Source: Cololabis saira
Lineage: Eukaryota > Chordata > Actinopteri > Beloniformes > Belonidae
NCBI RefSeq assembly: GCF_033807715.1
Contig: NC_084591.1
Span: forward strand, 48,207,915 to 48,271,914
Length of the DNA stretch: 64,000 bases
Reading direction: 5' to 3'
A program made the position numbers and the translations under genes. Position 1 is the stretch's first letter; every line of letters starts with the position of its first letter. Under the pieces are notes generated by a model, which worked only from the letters and a program-made list of their open reading frames with translations, did no database searches and was not told where the DNA came from. This document shows, in pieces, positions 1-11,395 of this stretch.

Positions 1-294
1 CGGCATTATGCACTTCGAGAAAAAAGTCGAAATGTCAAGTAAAAAGTCGAAATGTCAAGATTAATGTTGAAGTACAATTTCAAGAAAAAAGCCAAAATAT
101 ATTTCAACTTTATTCTCGAAATTTCGACTTTATTCACGAAATTTCGACTTTATTCTTGAAATTGTACTTCAACATTAATCTCGACATTTAGACTTTTTTC
201 TCGACATTTAGACTTTTTTCTCGAAGTGCACAATAAAAAACAATCTTCCCCTCTCAAATATTTTTTCTCCTGCCTGGCCCTGATACTCTTCCGT
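1..294. mobile_element. MITE with AAGTCGAAAT array (right part, cut by window start)
   Basis: Bases 1-225 are a degenerate array of roughly 20-bp units of the type AAGTCGAAATTTCGTGA, in one orientation to about 105 and inverted after that. A unique right end follows (tcgaagtgcac..., tcttcccctctc, then GGCCCTGATACTCTTCC at 278-294). The same right end occurs at 39331 and 42856, where the matching left terminus is also visible, so this is the 3' half of one palindromic family. No coding capacity. The short reading frames here are translated repeat. Confidence 0.75.
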
Positions 295-794
295 ATTGAA
301 AAGTTACTGTTTCTAAAGAAAGAAAATGAAATGGAAGCTTGTGAAAACAGACACGATGTCTCCCTGATCACTGTTTCCATGCCAGAGCTAAAGTACATGA
401 GAGACCAGGCTGCACAAACAGCTCTGTTTTCTCAAAGCAAAGCTTTTGACATTTTCCCAAAATCCGTTTAAAGTTGCTGCACTCATTAAATCAGTCACAG
501 GAGGAAAACAGGAGTGGACGGGAACATAGACGATACGTGCGGCAATCTGATAACAAGCACAGGCTGCAGCTGCAGTGCAAACGCTTTTTTATGATACATG
601 GACTCAGATGGACAAAAAGTGCTGTTGCAGCTGTAAAACTATACACATCCCTGTTATTTGTTTTCTATAAATAATGTGATTGTCAGTTTCCTCTGAGCAG
701 CTAATTAGATGTTACATGGACTCGCTGCTGCTTTGACAGGACCGCAGCCGTGGAGTTTAGTTCCTTACTCTCTAATCTCTCTTGGTAATCTAAT
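295..794. other. Unassigned sequence
   Basis: About 500 bases with no reading frame, repeat or signal I can support. Confidence 0.5.
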
Positions 795-1116
795 GTGTCC
801 AGCATTCATAGGAATCTAGACTGGTTATCTATAAGACAAAGATCTACTTATACTTTGTTAAATTTTCTGAGGAATAGACTGGTGACACGATCTCCGAAAC
901 AACTGTATGACAGATTATACCTATCATTTTATCACCATGGTTACAGTACAAGAAAGACATCAGAAAGGAGGTTCATCCTACCGAGGGTGAGAACAGGTTT
1001 GATACAGAGCCATGGTTGGCTGGAACTCTATACCAGTTCATATTTCTCATGTAGGGAGCAAAGATTGGTTTAAGATTCATTTGAAACAATATCTTTTAAA
1101 ATGTAATGAATTATGA
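795..1116 (+). pseudogene. Non-LTR retrotransposon ORF2 C-terminal fragment
   Basis: The first frame (to about 1022) reads LDWLSIRQRSTYTLLNF... and LPRVRTGL, the layout of the region after the reverse transcriptase in CR1/L2/Rex-type LINE ORF2 proteins (hWLpvrqR..y..L.f; pR.rt). A frameshift near 1020 moves the rest to another frame: WNSIPVHISH, then FKIHLKQYLLK and a stop at 1114-1116. WNslP...FK..LK..L is the usual C-terminus of these proteins. Only the last ~105 codons survive, so it is a 5'-truncated dead copy. The clade cannot be fixed from so little. The call rests on motif order and not on an alignment. Confidence 0.6.
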
Positions 1117-1639
1117 TTTGACATTTGGAATGAAAAGAATGAAGTTTGAATAGAATTACAGGTAGTGTAAACCCTTTCACAATAAAGGTCATAAGGTCAT
1201 TTCAGGCTTGTATTGTTTATGAAGGTGTTTTATTTGATTTCATTTCTATGTATTTATGTGTGAGAATGATGGTGATTTAGTTTTATCCTCTATAGACATG
1301 CAGCAGTTCAATGGGATTTCTGATTGTATAAGACATCGTTCGGACCTTTAAACTGCATGTAAACACCTCAACCGATCTACTTCGGACCTATTTCGGACCA
1401 ATATCGGACATTTAATGATCGGATAGCAACACCTAGATAATTCGTTCAGAGTCGGAATGTTAACGCCATGTATACGGAGACATCGGATATTGCAGTCTGA
1501 GCAGCTGGAGAATTTTCTCTGGGGCTTCACCCGGAAGTGAAAGGAGACGGCGCGTGTTAAATAGTTGTTTAAACACCTTTAAAAAGATCGACATGATACA
1601 GGTGTGTACCGATTTCCGTGCATGTACGTAAAACCGTAT
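1117..1639. other. Unassigned; fragment of a TAAACACC-ended repeat
   Basis: No gene. From about 1350 the sequence holds a string of TCGGA motifs after GCATGTAAACACC. That motif recurs inverted at about 2003-2015 (GGTGTTTACATG), suggesting a degraded inverted-repeat element that the 1640-1886 repeat later interrupted. Confidence 0.35.
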
Positions 1640-1886
1640 TGTGGCGCTTGAGGCACAAAGTTTTCTAGGGGGCGCTGTTGAGCCGTTAGGCCACGCCCAT
1701 TAATGCAAACTATTACATATCACATTTTTCACCAGGCCTGGCTTGCATGCAACATTTGGTGACTTTTTGGGCAGGTTTAGGGGGAAAAAAGGCCCTAATT
1801 TCGTCAGAACAATAAGAAGAAGAAGAAGAAGAAGAAGAAGAATTCCTACAGATACAATAGGGCCTTCGCACTGTAAGTGCTCGGGC
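1640..1886 (-). repeat. Interspersed repeat shared with 23566-23935
   Basis: Reverse-complement similarity to 23566-23935: the TAGGGGGCGCTGTTGAG and TTAGGCCACGCCCATTA motifs here match CTCAACAGCGCCCCCTA and TAATGGGCGTGGCCTAA there, and CAGGCCTGGCTTGCATGC matches GCAAGCCAGACCTG. It carries a (AAG)n tract at 1814-1842 and ends near GAGGGCC/GGGCCCT. No open frame of note. Class unknown. Confidence 0.6.
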
Positions 1887-2090
1887 CCTAATGAGTGTAT
1901 ACATGATCACGGAATTATTCTACTCGGATTTAAAATCGGAATAAACCAGCCACTTACTTCGGAATTAAGTTTAATTCGGAATGGACATTTTCATTGGGAA
2001 TTAGGTGTTTACATGGTAATTTTTACTCATTTTAAATCGGATTTAACTTTAATTTCTAACTTAATGAGGAATTAAACTTCCCATGTTAAT
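1887..2090. repeat. Degraded inverted-repeat element part (TCGGAATTAA-rich)
   Basis: Contains repeated (A)TTCGGAATTAA-type motifs and GGTGTTTACATGG, the inverse of the terminus near 1355. It resembles short non-autonomous DNA transposons but neither boundary is certain. Confidence 0.35.
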
Positions 2091-2637
2091 GCACTGACTG
2101 ACAGGCTTTTGGAGCCAGCCCCCAGTGGTTAGTTGAGGAAATGCAATTTTCTGCACTTCCAGTTTGGCATCAGATTAACAAAGCAGATGTACCAGCAGGT
2201 TCAACGAGTACAGGCCTCATGTCGGGTGACAAAAGTATGAAATACTTGACCATGCGGTCGCCGTCTCTCTGACCGCTGTGGTCAAGACACCGCTGGTCGT
2301 TGATTGTCATACATTGTAATATGTTTTCAGCCTGAACTCTGGAGTTTTGATCTTTTAACCTTTACCTTTCATAGTGGAAGTTCATAGAAACCTTCCCAGC
2401 TGGATGGAAAAGTTTCAGCTCACTTCACAAGGAGAGCTGTTTAAACCGTGGAAGCTTGTGGAAGAATGAGTTGAAAACAGATTGGAAACCTCCGTTCACC
2501 AGCAACAGGATTTTGTCCATTGTTTTTCCGTTGAACTACAATATATTCCTGAGTAGCGAGTCGGTGGCATTTGACATCGGCCCGACCGCCTCCTGTCCGG
2601 GTCTTGTTGTCATCACTTGTCTTTTCTATCAAGTTTA
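2091..2637. other. Unassigned sequence
   Basis: No gene, repeat or RNA signal recognised. Confidence 0.5.
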
Positions 2638-2641
2638 TTAA

Positions 2642-3491
2642 CCCTTGTGCTGTCTTCAGGTCAAAATGACCTAATTCTTCCTTCCTTCCTTCCTTCCTTC
2701 CTTCCTTCCTTCCTTCCTTCCTTCCTTCCTTCCTTCCTTCCTTCCTTCCTTCCTTCCTTCCTTCCTTCCTTCCTTCCTTCCTTCCTTCCTTCCTTCCTTC
2801 CTTCCTCCTGATCTCTCCTTCCTTCTTCCCTTCCTCTTTTCTCCCTTCCTTCCTTCCTTCCTTCCTTCCTTCCTTCCTTCCTTCCTTCCTTCCTTCCTTC
2901 CTTCCTTCCTTCCTTCCTTCCTTCCTTCCTTCCTTCCTTCCTTCCTTCCTTCCTTCCTTCCTTCCTTCTTTCCTCCTGATCTCTCCTTCCTTCTTCCCTT
3001 CCTCTTTTCTCCCTTCCTTCCTTCCTTCCTTCCTTCCTTCCTTCCTTCTTTCCTTCCTTCCTTCTTTCCTTCCTTCCTTCCTTCCTTCCTTCCTTCCTTC
3101 CTTCCTTCCTTCCTTCCTTCCTTCCTTCCTTATTTTTTCCCTTCCTTCTTTCCTCCTGTTCTCTCCTTCCTTCTTCCCTTCCTCTTTTCTCACTTCCTTC
3201 CTTCCTTCCTTCCTTCCTTCCTTCCTTCCTTCCTTCCTTCCTTCCTTCCTTCCTTCCTTCCTTCCTTCCTTCCTTCCTTCCTTCCTACCTACCTTCCTTC
3301 TTTCCTTGTTTTCTCCCTTCCTTCCTTCCTTCCTTCCTTCCTTCCTTCCTTCCTTCCTTCCTTCCTTCCTTCCTTCCTTCCTTCCTTCCTTCCTTCCTTC
3401 CTTCCTTCCTTCTTTCCTTCTTTTCTTCCTTCCTTCCTTCTTTCCTCCCTTCTTCTCTTCCTCCTTCCTTGACCCAAAGACAGCACAAGGG
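2642..3491. mobile_element. piggyBac-like MITE with expanded GGAA core
   Basis: Left end is TTAA (2638-2641) then CCCTTGTGCTGTCTTCAG. Right end is the inverse, CAAAGACAGCACAAGGG, then TTAT. Ends starting CCC...GGG at a TTAA target are the pattern of piggyBac-type elements. Between the ends lies almost only (TTCC)n, broken by recurring imperfect islands such as TCCTGATCTCTCCTTCC and CCTCTTTTCTCCC, so the array grew partly by duplicating a longer unit. Three more copies lie at 37375, 43090 and 44218. The long K-E-G-R or F-L-P-S reading frames are translated microsatellite. Confidence 0.75.
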
Positions 3492-3495
3492 TTAT

Positions 3496-4384
3496 GAAAT
3501 CACTGCACTCATTGTTTATGTTTCTGCCTCTCGCTTCGTTGACACTGCTCCCCAGCGGCCCCGTTTTTTTCAAGCCCATCCCTGCCTTCCTTTGATGCTT
3601 CCTTTCCTAACTGCGTTTTTCAAAGCTACAGACTGAACAGTGCAAATCATATCCTGACACCTCCAGTTAGCCCTCTTCCCACACTGTGTTTCATGGCCAC
3701 ATCAGACTGAAGCCTTTGTGCTCTTCCTTAGAAAAGAACATGTAGGTGTGCACAGATGAACATCTGTGCACTTTGTTTTATTGGAAATAGCTCACAGCTC
3801 TCTTCTTTGTTTGGTGATGTGAATGTTGCATTTCTGGTTATTTCACAAAATTCTACAAACTCTTTCCTGCGGTCTAATCCGCAGCTTTTACAATGACGTT
3901 TCCTTGGTTTTTAGGTAGAGCTAGACACAATGCAGGTTTTATTCTGATGAGTTAATTAAGCCAATGTTCTTTTAATGAGGTGTCTGATTGCTGAGGGAAA
4001 AAAAGCATGCCTCTATCAGTGGACCTGAGCTGAACATGTGACCGGTTTTATTTGTTACATAGGATCTGTCAGGTTCATCAAACATGCTCTAGAATGCTCT
4101 GGAAAAAAGAAAGAAACGTTTTTTGTAGATGTTTGAATTAGTTATGGTGGTAATATTATACTTTTCCATGTTTACTGACATGGAAAAATATAATATTGAA
4201 GTGTTAATTATGATGAATTAACATCATAGATGTAACCAGAGGGTTAAAAAAAAACAAGGTCAAATTATATGAGAGTATTCAATGTGCTGAGAACACTTTC
4301 TTCTTCCACCACATGCTGACTATGATGTCATAGAAGATTGAATTTGGTTTCATGTTCATATTCTCCAGGTTGTTTGTGTTGACA
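3496..4384. other. Unassigned sequence
   Basis: No gene found. The only structure is the hairpin at 4152-4197. Confidence 0.5.
4152..4197. repeat. Near-perfect short hairpin
   Basis: Two 19-base arms (AATATTATACTTTTCCATG and its inverse, one mismatch) flank an 8-base loop. It is AT-rich, with no repeat family context. Confidence 0.6.
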
Positions 4385-5250
4385 AGGATAAAAGTCGAAG
4401 TGCCCCCTCTTTTTCTCTTTTGTGCATGTTTGCAGGCCGGAGCTTCAGGAGCTGCATACTGACCTGCAGTCCCCCCTCTGATCATCCCACTGCTGCTTCC
4501 ACCTGCCTGCAGCCCCCCTTCTGATCATCCCACTGCTGCCTCCACCTGCCTGCAGTCCCCCCTCTGATCATCTCACTGCTGCTTCCACCTGCCTGCAGTC
4601 CCCCCTCTGATCATCCCACTGCTGCTTCCACCTGCCTGCAGTCCCCCCTCTGATCATCCCACTGCTGCTTCCACCTGCCTGCAGTCCCCCCCTTTGATCA
4701 TCCCACTGCTGCTTCCACCTGCCTGCAGTCCCCCCTCTGATCATCCCACTGCTGCTTCCACCTGCCTGCAGCCCCCCCCTCTGATCATCCCACTGCTGCT
4801 TCCACCTGCCTGCAGTCCCCCCTCTGAACATCCCACTGCTGCTTCCACCTGCCTGCAGTCCCCCCTCTGATCACCCCACTGCTGCTTCTACATCTGTTTA
4901 CATAGTCATCCCTGTATTGCACCAGTTAGCCATCACATCTGTGTCTCTCTTTTCTCTGTTCTTCATTCTCTCTGTCTGTTTTCTCTTTTCCTGCTCTGTC
5001 CATCTGGTCTTCAGCAGGAGGGTCCCACTAGGGGAGGTTTTACCTGCCATTGTTTATGTAATAATTGCGTGGGGGTTCATGTTCTGGGTCTCTGGAAAGA
5101 TCCTAGTGACAACTTCTGTTGTAATAGACGCTATATAAATAAAATTGAATTGAATTGAATTGAATTGAATTGAATTGAATTGAATTGAATTGAATTGAAT
5201 TGAATTGAATTGAATTGAATTGAATTGAATTGAATTGAATTGAATTGAAT
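4385..5250 (+). mobile_element. L2-clade LINE 3' end, 5' truncated
   Basis: Matches the 3' untranslated region of the L2 element at 5980-9795: shared TTTTGTGCATGTTTGCAGGC, GTTCATGTTCTGG and CTCTGGAAAG motifs (the last two also at 58873-58893), then TGTTGTAATAGACGC, the TATATAAATAAAATTG terminus and a (GAATT)n tail to about 5250. No coding part remains. Its middle has been filled by the 44-bp minisatellite at 4455-4890. Confidence 0.8.
4455..4890 (+). repeat. 44-bp minisatellite, about ten copies, inside L2 3' UTR
   Basis: The unit is about 43-45 bp, containing CTGCAGTCCCCCCTCTGATC and CCCACTGCTGCTTCCACC. Ten copies of the CACTGCTGC core can be counted. The L2 copy at 9655-9705 has one matching segment (CATCCCGTTGCTGCTTCCAC), so the array grew from sequence already in the LINE. 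Confidence 0.85.
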
Positions 5251-5445
5251 GGAGAGGATCCAGGAGACAGGTAGGTTCTGAGCTCTTCGGTGGGTTTTTT
5301 CAGAATGGTCCTTGATAGGAACATGGTGGAGGGAGAGACAACTTTTGTTGTAATAGATGCCATATAAATAAAATTGAATTGCATTGAATTGAATTGAACT
5401 GAATTGAATTGAATTGAATTGAATTGAATTGAATTGAATTGACAT
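5251..5445 (+). mobile_element. Second L2 LINE 3' tail
   Basis: A further terminus (TGTTGTAATAGATGCC, TATATAAATAAAATTG) with its own (GAATT)n tail follows the first tail after an 85-base gap. It is either a very short 5'-truncated insertion or a duplication of the preceding end. Confidence 0.65.
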
Positions 5446-5633
5446 AGTCACGTTAAAAGCAGATGTTTACAAATACATCGGTTTCTTTGTAAACTTGGAC
5501 AAGAGAAAATTTGTCAGGGTTTGGAACTTCCAGTTTTATTTTGAAGGCCGTGTCTTTGTGTTTGAGTTCTGGTTTTGACTTTCCTGTTTCCATCTGCCCT
5601 GATCATCTGCACCTGTGTCTCATTAACCCTTCT

Positions 5634-5776
5634 GTATATCCATCCATCCATCCACCCATCCCCCCATCCACCCATCCACTCATCCACCCATCCTCCCATC
5701 CACCCATCCTCCCATCCACCCATCCTCCCATCCTCCCATCCACCCATCCCCCCATCCACCCATCCATCCATCCACA
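5634..5776. repeat. (CATC/CACC)n simple repeat
   Basis: Imperfect tetranucleotide array (CCATCCACCCATCCTC). The P-S-I-H-rich frames crossing it are not genes. Confidence 0.9.
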
Positions 5777-5880
5777 TCAACGCTGTGGCTGTGACCAGCT
5801 TCTTAAGACTGAACTTAAGAAAAAAATTACACTTAAGAAGATTTTTTTTTTAAAGAACATATTGGTGAATCCGGCCCCTG

Positions 5881-5979
5881 GTCAGGAAGGCTCACCAGAG
5901 CCTCTTCTTCTTCAGGGCTCTGAGGAAACACCACCTCTCCTCAGACGTGCTGGGGAACTTCTACCGCTGCTGCACCAAT
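5881..5979 (+). pseudogene. RTE/L1-type LINE ORF2 C-terminal remnant
   Basis: One frame reads [16 protein letters not shown] then [12 protein letters not shown]. This is the conserved KAHQRLyFLRrLrk....L..FYrc block found after the reverse transcriptase in fish LINE ORF2 proteins of a type different from L2. Only about 33 codons remain, directly against the L2 remnant that starts near 5980. Confidence 0.6.
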
Positions 5980-6074
5980 GTGCAGCAGCGGAAGAGACGG
6001 CATTAGAAGAGACGGCATTCATCCCACCCGGGTTGGTGCTGCTCTTGTCTCTAGTAATTTGGCCTGTTTTATTA

Positions 6075-6107
<33 letters not shown>

Positions 6108-6131
6108 TGACAACGCAGGGTCCAGGCCAGG

Positions 6132-7118
6132 ATGCAGAGCTGCAGTTTAAGACACTTCTCTGCTACTTCTCGAGGACCAACGCCTGCCAATAAAACTGTA
6201 GGATTGCATTATGTAATTGGCGACTCTAAAACTAGAGGATTACATGATGTAATTGGCAACTCTAACCAGGTGCCTTGCAAAATAGAAGTGGTTGCCGTTC
6301 CCCGCCCTCCAAAAGTTCACCAGGTGCGGCGTTATAGAGGCTTTAACCAAAATAACCTTGTAAAAATTAAATCCAATGCACATTTGGTACCAATAAGAGA
6401 CCGAAAAATTAGATGCGGACTACTAAATATACGATCGTTAAGCTCCAAATCTCTGTTAGTAAATGATATAATTACAGAAAGCAGGAGTGATATTTTCTGC
6501 TTAACAGAAACATGGTTACAGGAGGAAGAGTATGTTAGTTTGAATGAATCGACTCCGCCCGGTTACTTTAATCATCACATTCCTAGAAACACGGGCCGAG
6601 GCGGAGGAGTCGCAGCAATTTATAATTCCAGTCTCCAAACAAAAATTTTACCTAAGTGCAATTATAATACATTTGAAAGCCTCACGCTTAGTCTGAAATT
6701 TCCGAGCTGGAAATCAGAGAAGCCAGTTGTGTTAGTGGTAGTGTACCGGCCCCCTGCTGGTGCTTATCTAGAGTTTCTGTCTTAATTTTCAGATTTCCTT
6801 TCTGGATTATTAATCAGTACAGATAAATTCATCATAGTGGGTGATTTTAATATTCATATGGATGTTGAAAGCGATAATCTTAAATTAGCTTTCAATTCTC
6901 TTCTAGAATCAATGGGTATCTCACAAAAAGTGGACAAACCGACGCACTGTTTTGGTCATACTCTCGATCTTGTTCTCACCTACGGTGTTGAAACTGATGG
7001 TCTGTTGGTGTCACCTGTAAACTCCCTTTTATCCGACCACTATTTAATAACGTTTGAATTTAATATTGTTGATGTTGAAGTGCAAAATAGGAGGTATTAT
7101 TTTAGCAGATTTGTCTGA
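6132..7118 (+). pseudogene. L2 ORF2 apurinic-like endonuclease domain
   Basis: Frame 6132-7118 with one in-frame TAA at 6783-6785, which looks like a single-base change in an otherwise continuous reading. Visible endonuclease motifs: LNIRSL, LTETWL (metal-binding glutamate), the glycine-rich GRGGGVA stretch, VYRPP, GDFNIHMD (catalytic Asp/Asn), LDLVLT, and SDHY (catalytic Asp-His) near 7036. The protein nicks target DNA to prime reverse transcription. A frameshift near 7100 separates it from the linker, so the polyprotein is broken. Confidence 0.8.
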
Positions 7119-7795
7119 TGAAGCTATTGCTAAATTTAAGGAGGCCATTGCTCATCTTACGACAGTGGAAAATAGCGAAGCAGTAGAGGCCAGTGACCTG
7201 GGTTCTACCTCTGATGTTGATTTTCTTGTTAGTAACACTGCTGATTTCTTGCATTCAGCTTTAGATGAAGTTGCTCCTTTGAAAAGGAGGGTTTCTAGCC
7301 ACAGGAGCTTAACTCCCTGGTATAATTCAGATATCCGCATGTTGAAACAAAACGTGCGTAAAATGGAAAGGAAGTGGTACTCGTGTAAGTCTGTGGACTC
7401 CTATCGTGAATGGAAAGATATTCTAATAGTATATAAAAAAAGCCATTCACAAAGCCAGGACAGCTTGTTATTCAACGTTGATAGAGGATAACAAAAGTAA
7501 CCCACGTTTTCTGTTCAGCACTGTAGCCAGGCTGACAAAGAGTCACAACTCTGTTGAGCCGTGCATTCCTGCAGCTCTCAGTAGTGAAGACTTTATGAGC
7601 TTCTTTAACAGTAAAATCACGAGAATTAGAGAAGAAATCAACCAGCCAGTTGTAGGTGTTTCTTCAGCTTTAGCGACTTCCCTAGGCTCTGACTTGACTC
7701 TAGACTGTTTTGATCCTATAGACCTCCCTGAGCTGACCTCACTCGTCAATAGAGCTAAATCAACCACGTGTATGTTAGACCCCATCCCGACTTGA
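7119..7795 (+). pseudogene. L2 ORF2 linker between endonuclease and RT
   Basis: Continues as LSDEAIAKFKEAI in a second frame (to 7491) and as RFLFSTVARLT...DFMSFFNSKI in a third (7478-7795). These are the conserved linker motifs of L2/CR1 ORF2 (W...D....K...R..ERkW; FF..KI..IR). A stop at 7793-7795 follows LDPIPT. Confidence 0.7.
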
Positions 7796-7872
7796 CTATT
7801 CAAAAAAAAATTATCTAATTGGTACGACAATACTAGACCAAATCAACCTATCCCTAAACTTCTCTTGACCCA

Positions 7873-9272
7873 GACACCTTAGCTAATTATAGGCCAATTT
7901 CCAACCTTCCATTTGTATCTAAAATTCTGGAAAAGGCAGTTTCAAGCCAGTTATGTGACTATTTGTATAGAAATGATCTGTTTGAAGTCTTTCAGTCAGG
8001 GTTCAGAATGCATCATAGCACAGAGACAGCACTGGTTCCAGTCACGAATGACCTCCTTATGGCCTCAGATAAGGGATTAGTGTCCATATTGGTTCTACTG
8101 GACCTCAGATAAGGGATTAGTGTCCATAGTGGTTCTACTGGACCTCAGATAAGGGATTAGTGTCCATACTGGTTCTACTGGACCTCAGTGCTGCTTTTGA
8201 CACTGTTGATCATGGCATTTTACTGCACAGGTTAGAGCATGTTGTTGGGATTAAAGGGACAGCTCTACGTCGGTTTAAATCGTATCTATCTGACAGGTTC
8301 CAGTTTGTTCATGTACATGAGGTTTCTTACGAACAGTCAAGGGTCTGCTATGGTGTTCCGCAGGGTTCAGTGCTAGGGCCAATCTTGTTCAGTTTATACA
8401 TGCAGCCCTTGGGAAGTATAATCCAGAATCACGGCATACACTTTCATTGCTATGCTGATGATACGCAGCTCTATTTGTCTATGAAGCCGGATGAAACAGA
8501 ACCGTTAGTTAAACTTCAGGCATGTCTTAGGGACATCAAGGACTGGATGTCCAGAAATGTCTTGCTTCTAAATTCAGATAAAACAGAGGTTATCATTCTT
8601 GGTCCAGAGCATCTTAGGAAGGGATTAGATGGTGTTGCGATGGCTTCCAGTGCAACTGTGAGAAACCTTGGTGTTGTTTTCGATCAGGATTTGTCGTTTA
8701 AACCATATGTTAATCAGGTTTGTAAAATAGCGTTTTTCCATCTCTGTAATACTGCAAAGATTAGGAAAATCCTCTCGCAGAGTGATGCAGAAAAACTAGT
8801 TCATGCGTTTGTATCTTCTAGACTGGATTACTGTAATGTGTTGTTATCAGGATGTCCAAGTAATTTGCTGAATAGGCTCCAGCTGATCCAGAATGCAGCA
8901 GCACGAGTACTGACAGGAATCAGCAGGAGAGACCACGTCTCTCCAGTGTTAGCGTCGCTCCATTGGCTACCTGTAAAATTCAGAATTCAAATTAAAATTT
9001 TATTACTTGCATATAAAGCCCAAAACTGCTTAGCTCCGCAGTATTTCCAAGATTTGATAGTGCCTTATGTTCCTGGCAGAGCTCTCCGCTCCCAGAGTGC
9101 AGGTTTACTCTTAGTTCCTAGAGTATCCAAATGTAGATTTGGAGGGCGGGCGTTCTGCTATCAGACACCATTACTATGGAACCAACTTCCAATCTGGGTT
9201 AAGGAGGCTGACACCACCTCCACCTTTAAAACTAAACTTAAAACCTTTCTGTTTAGTAAAGCCTATAGTTAG
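7873..9272 (+). pseudogene. L2 ORF2 reverse transcriptase and C-terminal domain
   Basis: Starts with [16 protein letters not shown], then QSGFR at 7997-8011. The frame is lost in the triplicated 40-bp block (8063-8182) and resumes as LLDLSAAFDTVDH, GVPQGSVLGP, CYADDTQLY (the catalytic YADD), LNSDKTEV and LGV.FD..LSF. The C-terminal block LHWLPVKFRIQ, VPRVSK and LLWNQLP ends in FKTKLKTFLFSKAYS. The 8160-9272 part (370 codons) is open. The motif set is that of L2 rather than RTE or L1. Confidence 0.85.
8063..8182 (+). repeat. 40-bp triplication inside the L2 RT
   Basis: Three copies of a 40-base unit (CCTCAGATAAGGGATTAGTG...) at 8063-8102, 8103-8142 and 8143-8182, differing at one or two bases. 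The two extra copies add 80 bases, which shifts the frame. Confidence 0.95.
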
Positions 9273-9795
9273 TGTTTAGTAAACCTCTAGCTGGTGTTGC
9301 TAAATATCTAGGTAGTGTAAACTTTAGTGTGTTAGAGTCAGTAGTCATAGTTGCAGCTATAGAACAAGACTATAATAGTTAGTCTCAAATATAGCTTTGC
9401 GGTAGATATGCTGCTATAGGCTTATGCTGCAGGGGGGCACCGACATGATCCGCTGGGCGGTGCCTCTCACCCTTCTTCTCCTCTCCTTTTCCCTTCCTCT
9501 CTTCTCCATTTCCATTTTTATTTATTATAAATATCTCATAGCTATAATTTTTGTCCATCACTCCTGTAGTTTCTTGTGCCGGCCCCCCTTTTTTCCCTTT
9601 TGTGCATGTTTGCAGGCCGGAGCCTTGGGAGCTGCGTTCTGGCCTGCGGTCCCGGTACCCCCTCCCCCATCCCCGGGCATCCCGTTGCTGCTTCCACCTG
9701 CCTACATGGATGTCTGCTGTGTGCTGCTGACGCCCGCGACAACATCTGTTGTATTAGACGCTATATAAATAAAATTTAATTGAAATTGAATTGAA

Positions 9796-10383
9796 GCTGT
9801 CTCCCTGCTGAACTCTGCCCCCCCAAACCATAGACATATATACGTAGACGCCCCATGGAGCTGCTGCGATACGTCAACGTCGCCGCCATATTGGATGTGG
9901 CAAGACTGCGCTGTAAACTAATACAAGTAAATGGACTTATTTTCATAAAGCGCCTGTCTACAAAGAAATTTACGTTTTACGTCTCATTTATTCATTCACA
10001 CACGCACTAATATACTTGGGAAACAGATAAGCACCAAATATAATATATTTAATTTTCTCAGATGGCAAAAATAAGAACTTTATTGATCCCACATAGGAGT
10101 AATTCATGTTATATCAGCTATAGAGAACAAGGTAGTGCCGAAAAACAATATATATCCCCCCTCACAAAAATGTTATTTGTTGTCTGAAGAATGGTTCAAA
10201 TGTTAGTACCAATTGGACTACTTGGGAATGAACTGAACTGTCAGTGCCTTGAGATGACATTGTTTTGATTTGGAGTGAGATAACTAAAGCTGAATTGAAC
10301 TAAATTGAAATGTAATCTTTACAAAACTGTTCAGGCATGAAAGAGCTATACGATGTTTTGGAAAAAACTCTTGTATAACATAT
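9796..10383. other. LINE-tail debris
   Basis: No gene. About 10055-10110 reads AACTTTATTGATCCCACATAG, resembling the inverted 3' tail of RTE/Rex-type fish LINEs. About 10238-10312 resembles a decayed L2-type tail (GCCTTGAGATGACATTGTTTTG...TTGAATTGAACTAAATTGAA). Neither has clear borders. Confidence 0.4.

Positions 10384-11395
<1,012 letters not shown>

Larger units (their letters stand above)
5980..9795 (+). mobile_element. L2-clade LINE, nearly full length, inactivated
   Basis: Order: a short piece resembling the end of the L2/CR1 ORF1 esterase domain ([17 protein letters not shown] near 6012-6062), a poly-C run (6071-6108), the endonuclease (6132-7118), a linker in two frames (7119-7795), reverse transcriptase (7873-9272), and a 3' UTR ending in TATATAAATAAAATTTAATT at about 9760-9779 with a short tail. 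The family is a non-LTR retrotransposon of the Maui/L2 type. At least one stop codon, several frameshifts and a 40-bp triplication inactivate it. The L2 ends at 4385, 5251 and 57802 are relatives. Confidence 0.85.

Noticed and set aside
2441..3579. Long K-E-G-R-rich and F-L-P-S-rich open frames
   Set aside because: A tetranucleotide repeat stays open in all frames; the frames follow the GGAA array. The same applies at 25431-25745, 36308-36584, 37123-38173, 43072-43708 and 44214-44655.
4568..4831. Tandem-repeat protein (R-G-G-L/T-A-G-R repeats) on the minus strand
   Set aside because: Translation of the 44-bp minisatellite inside an L2 3' UTR.
5103..5451. Q-F-N-S-I repeat protein on the minus strand
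   Set aside because: Translation of the (GAATT)n tails of two L2 elements.
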